64,000 nucleotides of DNA from Paramacrobiotus metropolitanus (GCF_019649055.1 NW_026570406.1:1-64000), one strand, 5' to 3'; shown: positions 53,034-64,000, counted from the first letter of the stretch. Notes: generated by a model not told the origin, from the letters alone. Program-made: numbers and translations.

Positions 53034-53530
53034 AGTGGTAGTTTGGTCACTCATTCACCTAACGGGAAGTGTGCACTAAATAGCAGTGGTAGTTTGGTCA
53101 CTCATTCACCCAACGGGAAGTGTGCACTAGGTAGCAGTGGTAGTTTGCATTCACCCAACGGGAAGTGTGCACTAGGTAGCAGTGGTAGTTTGGTCACTCA
53201 TTCACCCAACGGGAAGTGTGCACTAGATAGTAGTGGTAGTTTGGTCACTCATTCACCCAACGGGAAGTGTGCACTAGATAGTAGTGGTAGTTTGGTCACT
53301 CATTCACCCAACGGGAAGTGTGCACTAGGTAGCAGTGGTAGTTTGGTCACTCATTCACCTTAGTTTGGTCACTCATTCACCCAACGGGAAGTGTGCACTA
53401 GGTAGCAGTGGTAATTTGGTCACTCATTTACCTAATGGGACGTGTGCACTAGGTAGCAGTGGTAGTTTGGTCACTCATTCACCCAACGGGAAGTGTGCAC
53501 TAGGTAGCAGTAGTTTGGTCACTCATTCAG
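53034..53530. repeat. 51-bp minisatellite with open reading frame
   Basis: About nine copies of a 51-bp unit encode the 17-residue repeat SSGSLVTHSPNGKCALG. Most length variants change by a multiple of three (for example a 6-bp loss in the third copy and a 3-bp loss in the last). One junction near 53355 breaks the frame with a TAG. No start codon in context precedes it. It may be a former coding repeat or a non-coding array that is open by chance. Confidence 0.85.
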
Positions 53531-53533
53531 TGT

Positions 53534-54599
53534 AATTACGAGTATCTTGTGTGTTTGGTCAGTGAAATGAGTACTAATTACCTCGTAATGATTCGTACTA
53601 TATTTTGTACAATTGCATTTCACGATTTGAATGCCTGTCTGGGTACATGATGCAGATTTTTGTCAGCGATTTTCTGATTGAAAGATTTCTGATCAGTGTA
53701 ATATTTTCGACGTTTTCCCGAAATGGTTAACAGTAAGATGGAAATGTTTTACGTTTCACGCATTTTCTTATGTTCGACAATTAGAAAGGGGTAATCAATA
53801 TTCAATCCCATAAGACCCAATTAATCCCTTATGGAATTAACCGAATATTTGTCTTCTTTGAGGTCACTTATTTTCAAACCTAATATTTTTAACGTAGCAA
53901 CAGTAATTTCGTAAGTATAGACATAGTATTCTTAAGTATGGATGAACTTTAACTTTACATGGCAGACCCGGCTTTTGGAGGTGATTTGTTTGGTCGCTTG
54001 AATGCATTTTCGAAAAAAACGAACACCCTCTGGCCGCGTTTTAGAACATGGGCTTTCCGATGATAGCAGTGGTTTTTGTTAATTCGGTCTGGGATTCTGG
54101 CATTGGTGTATGCAATTTTTTCTGTTCGTGGTAATAAAGATCTAGAACTAGATATATTTACAACATAATTTTATACTCGTAACATTCGTAGCATCCACTC
54201 AAACGATCTTTTCGACCATGAACCCGCTGTTTCCGAGAGTTCTGTCATCTGTGATCCCGTGCCAACAATTATTTTTGCAAACGAGGAAGTGCGCCGAGTT
54301 TCGCCAGTCTGAATGGTTTCTCCACTTGGTGACATTTGGGTCTAATACGTCACCATTATTTTGAAAGCAGCTTGCGCACATTTAAGATACTTGCTTAACA
54401 AGAACGAAAATTTTATGCTGCTTAAATACGCACGAGTTTTTTCGGAATACAAACCTTTAGCTTTTGCAAAGATGATTATTTTCAATCATAATAAATAGTT
54501 ATATTTTTAATTTATTTTCAACGTTAACACGTACTTTAGTATAACCAAATAAAAACCTGCTGTTTTTGAAAGGTAATTATTTTTTGCGCATATTCGCTC
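53534..54599. other. Intergenic, mostly featureless
   Basis: AT-rich. A short frame near 53959 starts MADPAFGGDLFGRLNAFSKK and ends within 30 codons; it may belong to the decayed gene that follows. No other support was found. Confidence 0.3.
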
Positions 54600-55738
54600 A
54601 TTCTGTTGCAGCAAGTCATATAAGATGTTTTCACGAGAAGTCACTGGGAATGCGTTGTGCGATATTCATTCTTATCTGAGGTCATGCACAAACCGGCATA
54701 TGAACAACTGGGTTCCACAACAATTCCAAGGATCTGGCGTTTTCGCTGTTACCATGTCAGACGAAGTGGGTGACCTTGTAAAAATTCTCAAAAATTCTCA
54801 ACGACATTCTCAAAAATGACGGTAACCGCGCATGGAAGCAGGGAACCCGATGATGGAATCAGTTTTCGTCTAACAACCGGAGCATTCATTTATTCTCGGT
54901 ATATTATTCCCATTCACGTCACGGATTTCACAAATGCATCAGCTTTATCGTGACCACTGCAAACTCAAAAGAAATCGACATGTCGGAAACAGATTTTATC
55001 CTGATTCGGTATTACTGGGACTCTAAACAATAGATCACGTCGTTCGATCCAAGCATTTATGGAAAGCCCAAATTGCCAGCATACTTCAAAGCGAAGCTTT
55101 CAGAAAAATATTCAGAAAACAAGCGAGCGCCTACTGCACCACCTCGACATGCGTTACAGGCAGTTGTCGAAGAAACTCCAGCAGTTTTAATACAAAAGAA
55201 TCCTTCTTACTAACTGTCCACGGTGCGGCAAGCTAGCAACGCAAAGCAGGCCCACAAACAAAAGCGCTACGGTACCGATATGCTGCAGTTCATGCTTGAG
55301 ACAAAGAATGTGGACACTCACATTTTCTCTTTTTGGAAAAAAAGACAGCAGCGGCATGGTACTTCAAAAACGGAAGGTGCACTTTGTATATCAAAATTAT
55401 CAGCTAGACTTGCTGGCACAGTATGCATTCAGAGCACACTCTGTACCTTTGGATGTGGACGTGAAGTTCGATCTGACGGACCCCTACACTGTAGTGATGG
55501 CCACCCGACTTCCGTTCGTTGTTCATAAGGAGCGCAAAACCCCGATTGTCATTATTTGCTTGATTGCGATCACAGAATCTAAAGAAGAGGAAGTTTATGA
55601 AGAAATTGTTCTCTGACTTAAAGTTCAGATGGAAAAGCGAGATGTGGAGATTACACACGAAGACCAAAGTTTTAATCTAAAGGTCAAGACCGATGATGAG
55701 CCGGCGCTTTACAATCCATTCGTGAAACATTTTAAGGT
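54600..55738 (+). pseudogene. Decayed protein-coding region of unknown family
   Basis: A long, protein-like reading frame is interrupted by TGA, TAG and TAA codons and at least one frameshift near 55330. Recognisable stretches include SKEIDMSETDFILIRYYWDS, DPSIYGKPKLPAYFKAKLSE, VYQNYQLDLLAQYAFRAHSV and ITHEDQSFNLKVKTDDEPAL. The last runs to a good donor (TTTAAG|GTGAGC) at 55738. The segments are non-repetitive and balanced in composition, which argues for a real former gene. I cannot assign a family. An old domesticated transposon or integrated element is possible. Confidence 0.5.
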
Positions 55739-57554
55739 GAGCTTTAATAAAACAATTTCCTAATCACTTGTACCCTGTATTTAACTTTTTTCATTAACCG
55801 GATCACTTTTACTTACCTGTTTTTTTCTGTGTAATAATTTTTTATTTAACTTCTTTTACATAGATAAAAATCGTGTTAAATTTTCAAGGTTTTGGTTTTC
55901 TTGACCACTAACGGAGCTTAGAATATTTGTGCGCTTTTTGGCAGTAGTAGCGTGGTTTGCACTGTTTAACAAATACAAAAATGATAATGCTACAGTTTTA
56001 TCCAATGATGCATGTGCAAAAAATGGTATTTTTGCGACAACTTTTATAAATCACATTAAGCAGAATCATGTTACGTTAGCGATGTTTTAATGCGATAATT
56101 CTCCCTATGATTCACGATATCTTGTATCAGATATACTATCCGTATAAATACTTACATGTTCGCTAAAATCAACAGAGTTACCCTACCAGTCTTATGTTCC
56201 GAACTTTGCTTCCTACTGTGTACTGACAATCACCAATAAAGGCTTGTAATATCTATTCGCCGGTTTTGCCATTTGCTCTGCCTAAGTTTCGTAACAATTT
56301 TGGTCCGATCACGACTGAGAAATCCTGTGTGGTATACAGCCAGTCCCTTTCCTACCGGGTGACCTTACGTCTCACCAGTACTTTTCCGCTGACCTTTTCC
56401 CCAGTTACCGCTTTCCAACCATATAACCCCTTGTTCATTGCCGGAGGTGACTTTCCATCCCCAACGGCCCATTACCCATAGACATGGAGAACGGAACAAC
56501 GGTGGTGCCATGTGTAAGTGACAATCTTTAAATGTTAACAGGCGGGAAGACAGGAACGTTTTAAACAGAGATTTTATTCGTCTTTTTCTCGATATTCATC
56601 TCGACCTGATTTATTTTGATATTTTTATTGTTTCTTGCCTCTAACCTATCCGTTGCAATTTAGAAGGTTGGTAGCTTCGGTACAAAATGATTTAAGCAAT
56701 TATCAGTTGTATTACTATCATGTTGTTAATGTTCGAGTTCATAGTTCGGCGAACTAGTGATGACCTTTACGTCAGTGCTGCATCTAGTGGTCCGTTCGAG
56801 TTTTAGAGTTTTGCCGAGGTAGGCCAGTTCAGCCGTGGCTGTTTTGCTCTTGACAGTAAATTAATCTTTATACGATTCTCGCGTATCGACTGTGTCTGTC
56901 CGATTTCCGGTTGTCTATTTCGCGTTCCCGTCTCTAGCCGTAATTAAAAACTGATTAATTTTTGGGTAAAATTCTCCGTAAATAATTTTATGTATGATCT
57001 GATTATCCCAAATAATGTTGTATAAAGTAGTGTTTTACTTTGATTATTTTCCTTTAACACGGACTAAATATTTTTCAGCACAAAATCATTATGACCTTTG
57101 TTGCCAAATAGCTTACTTCTCGCTAAAACGAAAACCGTATGCTCTGTTATGTAAAGAGGAACCAGAAAAAGTTGAAACGAACAGCCAGATTATTTGGGAG
57201 CGGTTCATTTCATTTTTTTGTTGTTACGTGTCCCGTGGGTACAGTTCGGATTGAACATTTGATAATACATTTTTGTTGAGTAACCAGAGCTAAAAACAAA
57301 AACGATTACCATCAGAGTACGATTAAAAAGCATCGCTGTTAGTCACTCATAAGGCTTGGGTGTGTAATTAGTCAGATGTTCCTGTCAGATGCTCTATCCC
57401 GTTTTGTTCGAGTTGAGTCATCACATTCGTTGAGCCATCACATTCGTCATTCGTTATTGTCGCAAAATTAGAGTTGAGTCATCACGTTCATCATTCGTTA
57501 ATGTCGCAAAATCAAGGATAGGTTTGGCGTATCACTCATCTCGCGTTCGTTTTA
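55739..57554. other. Region before the retrotransposon body; possible untranslated or LTR remnant
   Basis: AT-rich. Near 57411-57520 a unit containing GAGTTGAGTCATCACATTCG and a TCGTTATTGTCGCAAAAT tail is tandemly repeated. If the Ty3/gypsy copy had a 5' LTR it should lie here, but no matching 3' sequence exists after 62722, so no LTR can be called. Confidence 0.35.
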
Positions 57555-57697
57555 CGTGAATCATCAAAATAGATTCATCCAGTAACTGGACAGAGTACCG
57601 GGAGAAGACACCAGAGTCTCCTGTCACCAGCGACCGTACGTCTTCATCTTCCAGTGATAACGCCCTCCATAATACAGCATTTCTCGCGACCCCTGAT

Positions 57698-59058
57698 TTG
57701 GACACGTTTCCTAGTACCCCAGTCGGGTACCTCCTGCGCTCGGCTGTCGAACACCAGTTGGACTTTAGGGAGGTTGTTGATCAGTTAGACATTGTTACCC
57801 GAGAAGCTCGAGAACGCGGTAAACAGGTGCGTGCACAAAAGAAAGTAGCCTTTGAAATGACGAAGCCAGAGGACAGTAAGTCCCCCGGTGATGACGATGA
57901 CGTAAGGGAGATATCTAAGAAGGCCGATTCGGGTAGTACAAGTCAACGGCAACCAAGCTTACGAGATCTTCCGAAGTTCAGTGGCCGCTTGCTCGAGGAT
58001 GTCGACAATTTTCTTATGGAATTTGAGGCACAGGGCGAGCTTTCGGGTGGCGCAGCTCACAGTTCCTCGACTACATGAAAGTATGTCTAAAGGGTGACGC
58101 CCTACAGTGGTACATGTCTCGGCCTAAGGAAAAGTCGTGGGATGCCCTGCAAGACGCCTTGAAGGAGGCGTTCGGCAAGAGTCCAATAGACTACGACTTG
58201 GAAGGACGGACCATGCGCATGCTTGCCACTGATGATCCGTTAGCTTACGTTACCCGCATTACCAGAATCGTCCTCTCCAGGAATCCGCAGGCGCGGCAGA
58301 GCGATCTCATATTACACCTGTTTCAAGGGTTGCCTGATAACCTCAAGGCCGAAATGGTCACGGTGTATGAGGATCTCGAGGATGCCACTGAGTTCCTCGA
58401 AAAGCTGAAAAACGTCTCGCGAGCCTATCGCTATCGGGCTCGTTTGGCGTTCCCATACGGGGATACTTCTTTGTTCCCCGAACCGGACGAATTGCCACGC
58501 GGACGAGCGTGTGTAGAAGAATCAAAAGTTAAAAAATATGTTCCGGCGTTTGCAGCGTTCGGTGGGTCATCCTCGCAGACATCCAATAAACCGGTCACCG
58601 AGGCTGAATTTGAGAAAAAGTTTGAAAAGGTAGAAGCACAGTTGCAAAAGTTGGTGGATGAACGAACGGCACCCGGCAGTCAACCTTCACAGGATCGCTC
58701 GCGCACCCTCCGCACGTGCCATTTCTGTGGCCGACCGGGACACATCCAAGCTACATGCTGGTCAAACCCGGGAAGTGCCTCGTATCGTGGGCGCGGTCGC
58801 GGGGGTAGTAGAGGATTCCGGGGGCGTGGCAGGTTTGGGAATACCTCGGCTCGTCCGTTTACATATGATAACCAAAATTTTCCCAAATTGCCCGTTTCCG
58901 CTTCCCCAGTAGTACTCTCGTTGCCTGCCCCACAGGCGACGGCTGCATCCGGTACGAATGCAGGTTCGGTTCCGCCTACCATGGTCTATTATACCGGACC
59001 GCCCCCTGTTAGACAGGATGTGGCGCAGGTAATGGACCGCACTCCTTTAAACTGCTGA
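57698..59058 (+). pseudogene. gag: Retrotransposon Gag with CCHC zinc knuckle, frameshifted
   Basis: The frame is open upstream to about 57555 without an ATG, then runs to 58078. Homologous Gag sequence continues in another register from 58045 to 59058. The first part has a Ser/Asp-rich linker and LRDLPKFSGRLLEDVDNFLM; the second has CLKGDALQWYMSRP, typical of Ty3/gypsy capsid regions. Near 58715 the nucleocapsid knuckle CHFCGRPGHIQATC (C-x2-C-x4-H-x4-C) is followed by an RGRGRGGSRGFRGRGRFG tail. One base is missing or added at about 58045, so full-length Gag cannot be made without frameshifting. Confidence 0.8.
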
Positions 59059-59102
59059 ATCCTGCGGGTGATACCAACCCACGCGCAGGAAGAGATGACA
59101 CC

Positions 59103-59993
59103 TTGTCTACTGTTGTTGGTCCGATTTTGTGTTCTGCTGGTGTTAACGGGATTGGTTGTCGCGCTATCATTGACACTGGTTCTGGTGTCTCGTTGATCAA
59201 CTCCCAATTCGTTGGTGCACATCGTTTACCAGTTTCTACCGATTCGTTTGTTAATCTACTCACGTTAGGAAGTCCGCTTGACTGCTCCCGTACGGTAACC
59301 GCTGATATCTCTTTGTTGGACATAAAGAAAACCGTTAAATTTGCGGTCGTCGATGTCGTCCCGTTTGATGTGTTATTAGGGAATGATTTCATGCAGCTCA
59401 CGCCGTTAAAGATCGACTTCCATCGTTTAGTACTGACTACTCCCCGTTCATCAGCCCCCTTTCGGTTTCTGTGTGGTATGGAGGTCGCGACTCCTTGCCA
59501 CACGAGTACAATCACGGCGCCGTGTTATTTATTATGCTCATCAGAGAATAATGTGTTTAGTCGAGGTTTGGCAAATGAGGTTCGCTCGAACCATCCGGAC
59601 ATCGGTTCGCTGGACGAATTAGGTCTGGGTGAGGACAAGGGGGCTCTTCTATCGAGCGACACGCAGTTGGGTACAGGGGCAGCTACAGTCGATATGGTCA
59701 CTCTCGCAGACGTTGTTCGGCTGCAGGACATCATGCAAGTTAACGATGACATACTGGCAGCAGAATTCGAGCCAGTCCCCGATGAGTTATTCGGACCGGT
59801 GGAGTATACAGATGCACCTCTGGACCGTAAAACTCTCAATTTCGGGGATAACCTAACGGAGTCACAAGAACAGCAGTTGATGAACCTTTACTTGAGTTCA
59901 GCGATTTATTCCCAGGTAAAACCAGAAATTAGGGACTTGTACGGCGATGCAGCATCAAATCGTTTTGCGACGGGATGCAAATCCGGTAATTGA
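59103..59993 (+). pseudogene. pol: Retroviral-type aspartic protease and linker
   Basis: The frame encodes AIIDTGSGVSLINS, with the catalytic DTG of retropepsins, then FDVLLGNDFMQLTPLKIDFH, the usual flap and ILG-type region. A long acidic linker follows. It is in a different register from both Gag (ends 59058) and the RT frame (starts 59947). The element may use frameshifting after Gag, but the break before RT is more likely damage. The protease would mature the Gag-Pol polyprotein. Confidence 0.75.
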
Positions 59994-61668
59994 ACCGCTT
60001 CGCCGTTTTGCCCCGTGGCAACGTGAAGAAATTCAGAAACAGGTGGCGGATATGGAGGCTAAGGGCGTGATCACACCTTGCTCATTGAGCGATCGTTGTG
60101 CCAACGTTGTTCTCGCAGGTAAGCGGGATGGTGGGCTCCGCTTCTGCATTTCTTACAAACTTCTAAATGATGACACTCTATTTGATCCGTACCCGCTGCC
60201 GCGTATTGACGATTGTCTCGACTGTCTCCGGGGAAACCAATACTTCACCTCCCTGGATCTAGCAAGTGGATACTGGCAAATCCCGATGCATCCGGACTCA
60301 AAAGCACTCACATGCTTTCGTACTCCGGAAGGTACTTATCAATTCGAGGTCATGCCGTTCGGTCTTAAAACAGCTCCGGCTACTTTTTCGCGGATGATGG
60401 ATAAGGTCTTCTGTTCTCTCCGTAACAAAGTCCTCATTCTATACCTGGATGACATCGAGGTTTTTGGACAAACATTCGAACAGTTGCTGACGAATATGCG
60501 ACTGGTGTTCACGGAGCTGAGGAAGGCCGGCCTAAAGTTGAAGCCGTCGAAATGTTTCTTCGGAAACAGTCAGCTTCGTTTCCTTGGCCACTTAATCAGT
60601 GGTGATGGCATTTCGCCTGACCCCGAGAATGTCCAGAAAATCCTTGGTTCCGTTACACCCCAAAGCGTGCGAGACGTCAAAAGTTTTATTGGAGCTTGTT
60701 CCCATTACCGACGGTTTATTAAAGATTTTAGTAAAGTCGCGGCTCCCCTCCTGCAGCTCACTAAAAAGAACGTCCCGTTCCTTTGGACGCCTGATGTAGA
60801 CCTGGCGTTCCAGGATTTGAAAGGTGCAATTACCGCTGCACCGATTTTAACGCACTTTGATAACACCAAGGATCTGGTCCTTGAAACTGACGCCAGCCTC
60901 GACGGACTCGGCGCGGTCCTCAATCAGGTTGAGGATGGCAAACTCAGGGTACTCGCTTATGCCAGTAGGTCGCTTAGCCCAGCCGAGCGGAATTATTCCA
61001 CTTCCGAGCAGGAACTGTTGGCGGTCGTATGGGCCGTTACCGAGAAATTTCATTATTATCTCGGTGGTCCCAGGCCGTTCACTGTAATCACTGACCATCA
61101 TTCGCTTGTCCCTTTATTTAAAACGGCGGTTCCATCAGGGCGTTTAGCACGATGGATTTTGGCCCTTCGCCCTTACCAAATAAAGATTTCGTACCGCAAA
61201 GGTCTATACAACTCAATGGCTGACTTTCTTTCACGGCTTAAAACCCAGTGTCTCTCATATTTTACCCAAGTTGTCCCCGAAGACAGCATCGAATCCATGC
61301 AGGCGACCGATGGATTCTGTCGTAAAATCAACAGTATTCTAACAGGCTCGTCGGATACCGAAGAATTTCGCATGAAAATCCTGCATTTTGTCCGGAAGAA
61401 TAATCTGCTCTATAAAATCGTTTTTCGCAATGACTTGCCCGTTCACTTGTTGGTCGTCCCACGTTCACTCCAGCCGTTGCTCTTAAAAGCTTACCACGAC
61501 GACATCGGTCATCCAGGCGTGACTCGCACGTACGAATCTTTACATGAACGGTACTACTGGCCGAGAATGATCGATTTAACCGCATCCCACGTGCGCAGTT
61601 GCCGTTCTTGCCAGACCTTGAAACCTCCTCTTCGTCCCCGTATGGCTTCCTACAACGAATCCATGTAG
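59947..61668 (+). pseudogene. pol: Reverse transcriptase, RNase H and integrase zinc-binding region
   Basis: The frame holds the conserved RT blocks LRFCISYKLLNDD, FTSLDLASGYWQIPM, MPFGLKTAPATFSRMMDK and the catalytic LILYLDDIEVFG. RNase H follows with LVLETDASLDGLGAVL, STSEQELLAVVWAV and FTVITDHHSLVPL, so its acidic residues are present. The end has integrase zinc-region features (GHPGVTRTYESLHERYYWPR and CRSCQTLK) and then loses register near 61640. The RT core itself is intact. Ty3/gypsy assignment is firm from motif order and sequence. Confidence 0.9.
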
Positions 61669-62722
61669 GCCGCCCGTTCGATGTCATTGGTATAGATTAT
61701 GTCGGCCCGCTTCCGACTAGCTCGAAGGGCGACCGCTACCTTATCGTGGCTGTCGATCATCTCACCAAATGGATCGAGGCACGCCCGGTGAAGGCGGCCA
61801 CGGCGGCCAATGCTGCCCACTTTCTGTACGAACAGATCGTGTGCCGGCATAGCTGCCCAAGGGCTATTCTTACCGACCTCGGCACTCATTTTACGGGCTC
61901 GCTTTTCCAGAATCTTTTACGGTTTTAAGAATTCGACATAACACAACCACTGCGTACAATCCGAAAGCGGATGGGCTCACTGAAAGGATGAATGGAGTTC
62001 TTATCAGAGCAATCGCCCATTACGTCTCCCCGACCCAAAGAAACTGGGACGAACTGGTACCCACAATGACTCATCACCTGAATACCATGAAGCAGGACAC
62101 TGTCCGCTATTCGCCTTACGAATTACTTTATGGATACCGACCGAATCTCCCGTTAGATACAGAATTAGATCAGACCCCCATTCCGCTTAATATTCCCGAT
62201 GACGCTTTCACTCAGGGAGTTTTTCGTTATCTTGAGCAGGTCAGGGAAATCGCCCGCTTAAGAGCCAATAGCAGTCAAGATCGTTCCGGCCCCCGTTTCA
62301 ATGCAACTCGCCGTAACCGCATTTTCGCACCAGGTGACTTGGTCCTCCTCCGGTGCCCTCCGCAGATCCAAAATCCTGATAATCTAGCTCTTAGTCCGAA
62401 GTTTCTCCCGAAATGGCACGGACCATGGAGAGTGGTCCGAAAGGATTCGTTAGTGAATTACACCATCGAATCCGTCCGGGGCCGACCAAAACAACAGATG
62501 GTTCACGTTCAGCGTCTTAGGCATTACACTGAGCGCATGGATTCTGCGTTTCCAGTGCCTGCCTCCGAAGTTGATGGACCTGACGCTTTGAATAATATAA
62601 GTAATGTCGATCTCGACGCATCCTGCGAGGTTGCACCACAGCCACCTCCGCGGAACCGCAGCTCTGTACGGCGGTCGGAACGGCTCCGAGTAAAGCATGC
62701 AGGGGAAGCGCAACCCCTTTGA
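61599..62722 (+). pseudogene. pol: Integrase core and C-terminal domain, frameshifted
   Basis: Two frames, up to 61928 and from about 61930 to 62722, together cover the catalytic core. The first has VIGIDYVGPL and AILTDLGTHFTG (the two Asp). The second has NPKADGLTERMNG (the Glu) and, further on, FLPKWHGPWRVVRKD, a GPY/F-type C-terminal module. A one-base change at about 61925 separates them. The C-terminal end is Arg/Pro-rich. Confidence 0.82.
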
Positions 62723-62884
62723 GCTATCTTTTTCTAGGTGTTAAATGTCACGTTTGAACTTTGTCTTGTGTTCAGAATATTCGCATTTCTCGTATTTTCC
62801 CGTGTTTTAATTATATGTACAAGTACATAGAAAATAAAATAAAACCATATATACCCATGTCTCCGGTTTAAAAAAAAAAAAAAA

Positions 62885-63017
62885 CTTAAAAAAAAGGGAT
62901 AAAGGTGTCAACAACGCGGTAGAACTTTGGTGGTTAGACCAGTATTACCTTTTATTGTGGTCGAAGTCAGAAATTGTAAGTTAATAATTTATGGCACGAT
63001 GACCTCTTCTTTTATAG
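62885..63017. other. Spacer and putative 3' splice site
   Basis: After a second short A run the sequence becomes ordinary AT-rich DNA. It ends in a pyrimidine-rich TCTTCTTTTATAG directly before a long open frame, which looks like an intron end. Confidence 0.4.
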
Positions 63018-64000
63018 TTGGCTAGCCATCTTGATCCCCCAGTTTTTCAAGTCCAAGGCAAAAACCCCTCTACCCTTGGCAACGATTTCGTGGTGGATCA
63101 CTTCGGCATGTATGGGGTGGAGACCGTGACGACAATTATCAGCAAATTGTCCGACGACGGACCGTTTCTCAAGGTCCCTTACGTCGCGAAATTTCTTGGC
63201 ACGCTTTTCGACGAGACGGACATCGCTTGCTTTACATCGTTTTTTACGGAGTTCCAGGCTCATTTACGACAAGCCGAGTTGACGTCGTACTCCAGCGCGT
63301 TGAATCAAATGCATACCCATGTTCCCGGGAAAGAGCTCATGGTTTCGCTTCACCTGGCAAAGTTGTTCGTCGCTCAAACCGGTTCCCATACAGCTTTTCC
63401 GGCGCCTTTTTACTGCGGGTGTGCCTCCACCACCTTAAAACCGGATCGGACATCATTAGTCATAGCCACCGGTCCAACTGGGCCTTGCGTTGCGCAGACC
63501 GTCCGATGGACTTCGGATCAGCAGGTTACCACCACTTGTCGACGTCCGGCTCAACGATTTGGTCTTTTCCGGGGTTTCAGCCGCGCTCCCAAGTTCTTCT
63601 GCAAGGACTGCTTTAATAAGGCTTTGAATCACGAGTTGTGTAACGACGGTTGCTTTCATGCAAGCCCCGATGACCCAGGTGTGGAGCTCTGTCGCCAGGG
63701 ACACCCGAATCGCCGGGGATACCTTCAGTGCCTTCATTGCCAATATGAGAATCGCTACAAGGTGAGCCGCCTTGCGGAAAATGTCGTCGGCCCTCGCCGA
63801 CGACGCGTTTACAACACCCAAATTGCGTTTGGGATGCGGGAACATTTCTTCCAGATTTTGGATGCTCCACACCAGGCGTTCACACCACAGGAATATGTCG
63901 AAGTACGTTACCTCTCTACCTCCTCAGGAGAAGCACGCCATATTCTGGATCGGGTTCGAGGTTTAATCACGCGTCAGGACTCTGGTTTCTTTCATCGTAA
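63018..64000 (+). CDS. Partial Cys-rich exon running off the right edge
   Basis: After the acceptor-like TCTTCTTTTATAG the frame stays open for 327 codons to the end of the window; the first in-frame ATG is at 63108. The N-terminal half reads like a helical globular region (SKLSDDGPFLKVPYVAKFLG, FFTEFQAHLRQAELTSYSSA). The second half is Cys/His-rich: KFFCKDCFNKALNHELCNDG, then a further CRQGHPNRRGYLQCLHC segment, spaced like zinc-binding ligands. Codon use and composition differ from the gypsy copy and match a cellular or transposon gene. The minus strand has shorter overlapping frames that I regard as shadows. I cannot name the family; a DNA-binding or retroelement Gag-like function is possible. 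Confidence 0.6.
   Translation, partial: MASHLDPPVFQVQGKNPSTLGNDFVVDHFGMYGVETVTTIISKLSDDGPFLKVPYVAKFLGTLFDETDIACFTSFFTEFQAHLRQAELTSYSSALNQMHTHVPGKELMVSLHLAKLFVAQTGSHTAFPAPFYCGCASTTLKPDRTSLVIATGPTGPCVAQTVRWTSDQQVTTTCRRPAQRFGLFRGFSRAPKFFCKDCFNKALNHELCNDGCFHASPDDPGVELCRQGHPNRRGYLQCLHCQYENRYKVSRLAENVVGPRRRRVYNTQIAFGMREHFFQILDAPHQAFTPQEYVEVRYLSTSSGEARHILDRVRGLITRQDSGFFHR

Larger units (their letters stand above)
57555..62884 (+). mobile_element. Defective Ty3/gypsy retrotransposon copy ending in poly(A)
   Basis: Gag, protease, reverse transcriptase, RNase H and integrase follow one another in the Ty3/gypsy order, but the reading frame breaks at about 58045, between protease and RT near 59945, at about 61640 and at about 61925. 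No long terminal repeats were found by eye. The 3' end has two overlapping AATAAA signals (62833-62843) and a 15-nt A run beginning at 62870, like a polyadenylated transcript. The copy is not autonomous as it stands. Confidence 0.85.

Noticed and set aside
55741-57554. 5' LTR of the gypsy element
   Set aside because: No sequence here matches the DNA after the integrase frame, so paired LTRs cannot be shown.
1-64000. tRNA, rRNA or CRISPR loci
   Set aside because: No cloverleaf with paired arms, no rRNA-like sequence and no regularly spaced repeats with unique spacers were seen. The GGTTCGAATC near 8123 lacks the other tRNA arms.

Overview
The window looks like chromosomal DNA of a small invertebrate animal. 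Genes are split by many short spliceosomal introns. There is an intact metazoan heavy-chain-type ferritin, a CK1/VRK-superfamily kinase, a decayed Ty3/gypsy retrotransposon and many foldback (inverted-repeat) elements. Intergenic DNA is AT-rich and coding exons are clearly richer in G+C. A tardigrade or similar ecdysozoan is my guess; nothing in the window fixes the phylum.

The most distinctive content is a four-member gene family on the + strand, called TF-A to TF-D here (4.5-8.0, 10.0-12.3, 38.8-41.4 and 48.2-50.5 kb). Each member has three exons joined in phase 0. Exon 1 encodes an FMRP/Agenet-like tandem Tudor region. Exon 2 encodes a basic RKRK-type patch, an F-box-like helix pair and a long conserved region. 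Exon 3 encodes a conserved DWQS..DPRLTT motif and an acidic tail. Only TF-A is open throughout. TF-B has a 1-base frameshift at the end of exon 1, TF-C has a nonsense codon in exon 1 and a lost tail, and TF-D has a nonsense codon in exon 2.

Layout: 0-4 kb, inverted repeats and simple-sequence arrays; 4.5-12.3 kb, TF-A and TF-B; 12.34-16.98 kb, a Mutator-like element with 269-bp terminal inverted repeats and a 9-bp target duplication, inserted just after the TF-B stop; 19.1-24.0 kb, a four-exon kinase; 25.4-28.5 kb (-), a five-exon ferritin; 29.7-30.4 kb, a foldback element; 32.2-34.6 kb (-), an array of at least seven homologous short Lys/Arg-rich exons; 38.2 kb (-), one exon of a second copy of the membrane-protein gene; 38.8-41.4 kb, TF-C; 42.4-45.9 kb (-), a four-exon multipass membrane protein; 47.7-50.5 kb, a palindromic minisatellite and TF-D; 50.7-53.5 kb, small candidate exons, a 716-bp foldback element and a 51-bp minisatellite; 54.6-55.7 kb, a decayed unknown gene; 57.6-62.9 kb, a broken Ty3/gypsy copy ending in AATAAA plus poly(A); 63.0-64.0 kb, a Cys-rich exon running off the end.

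Exon joins were made by hand from splice motifs and reading phase, with no transcript evidence. The genes do not form one pathway. The common theme is lineage-specific duplication followed by decay in a neighbourhood full of transposons.
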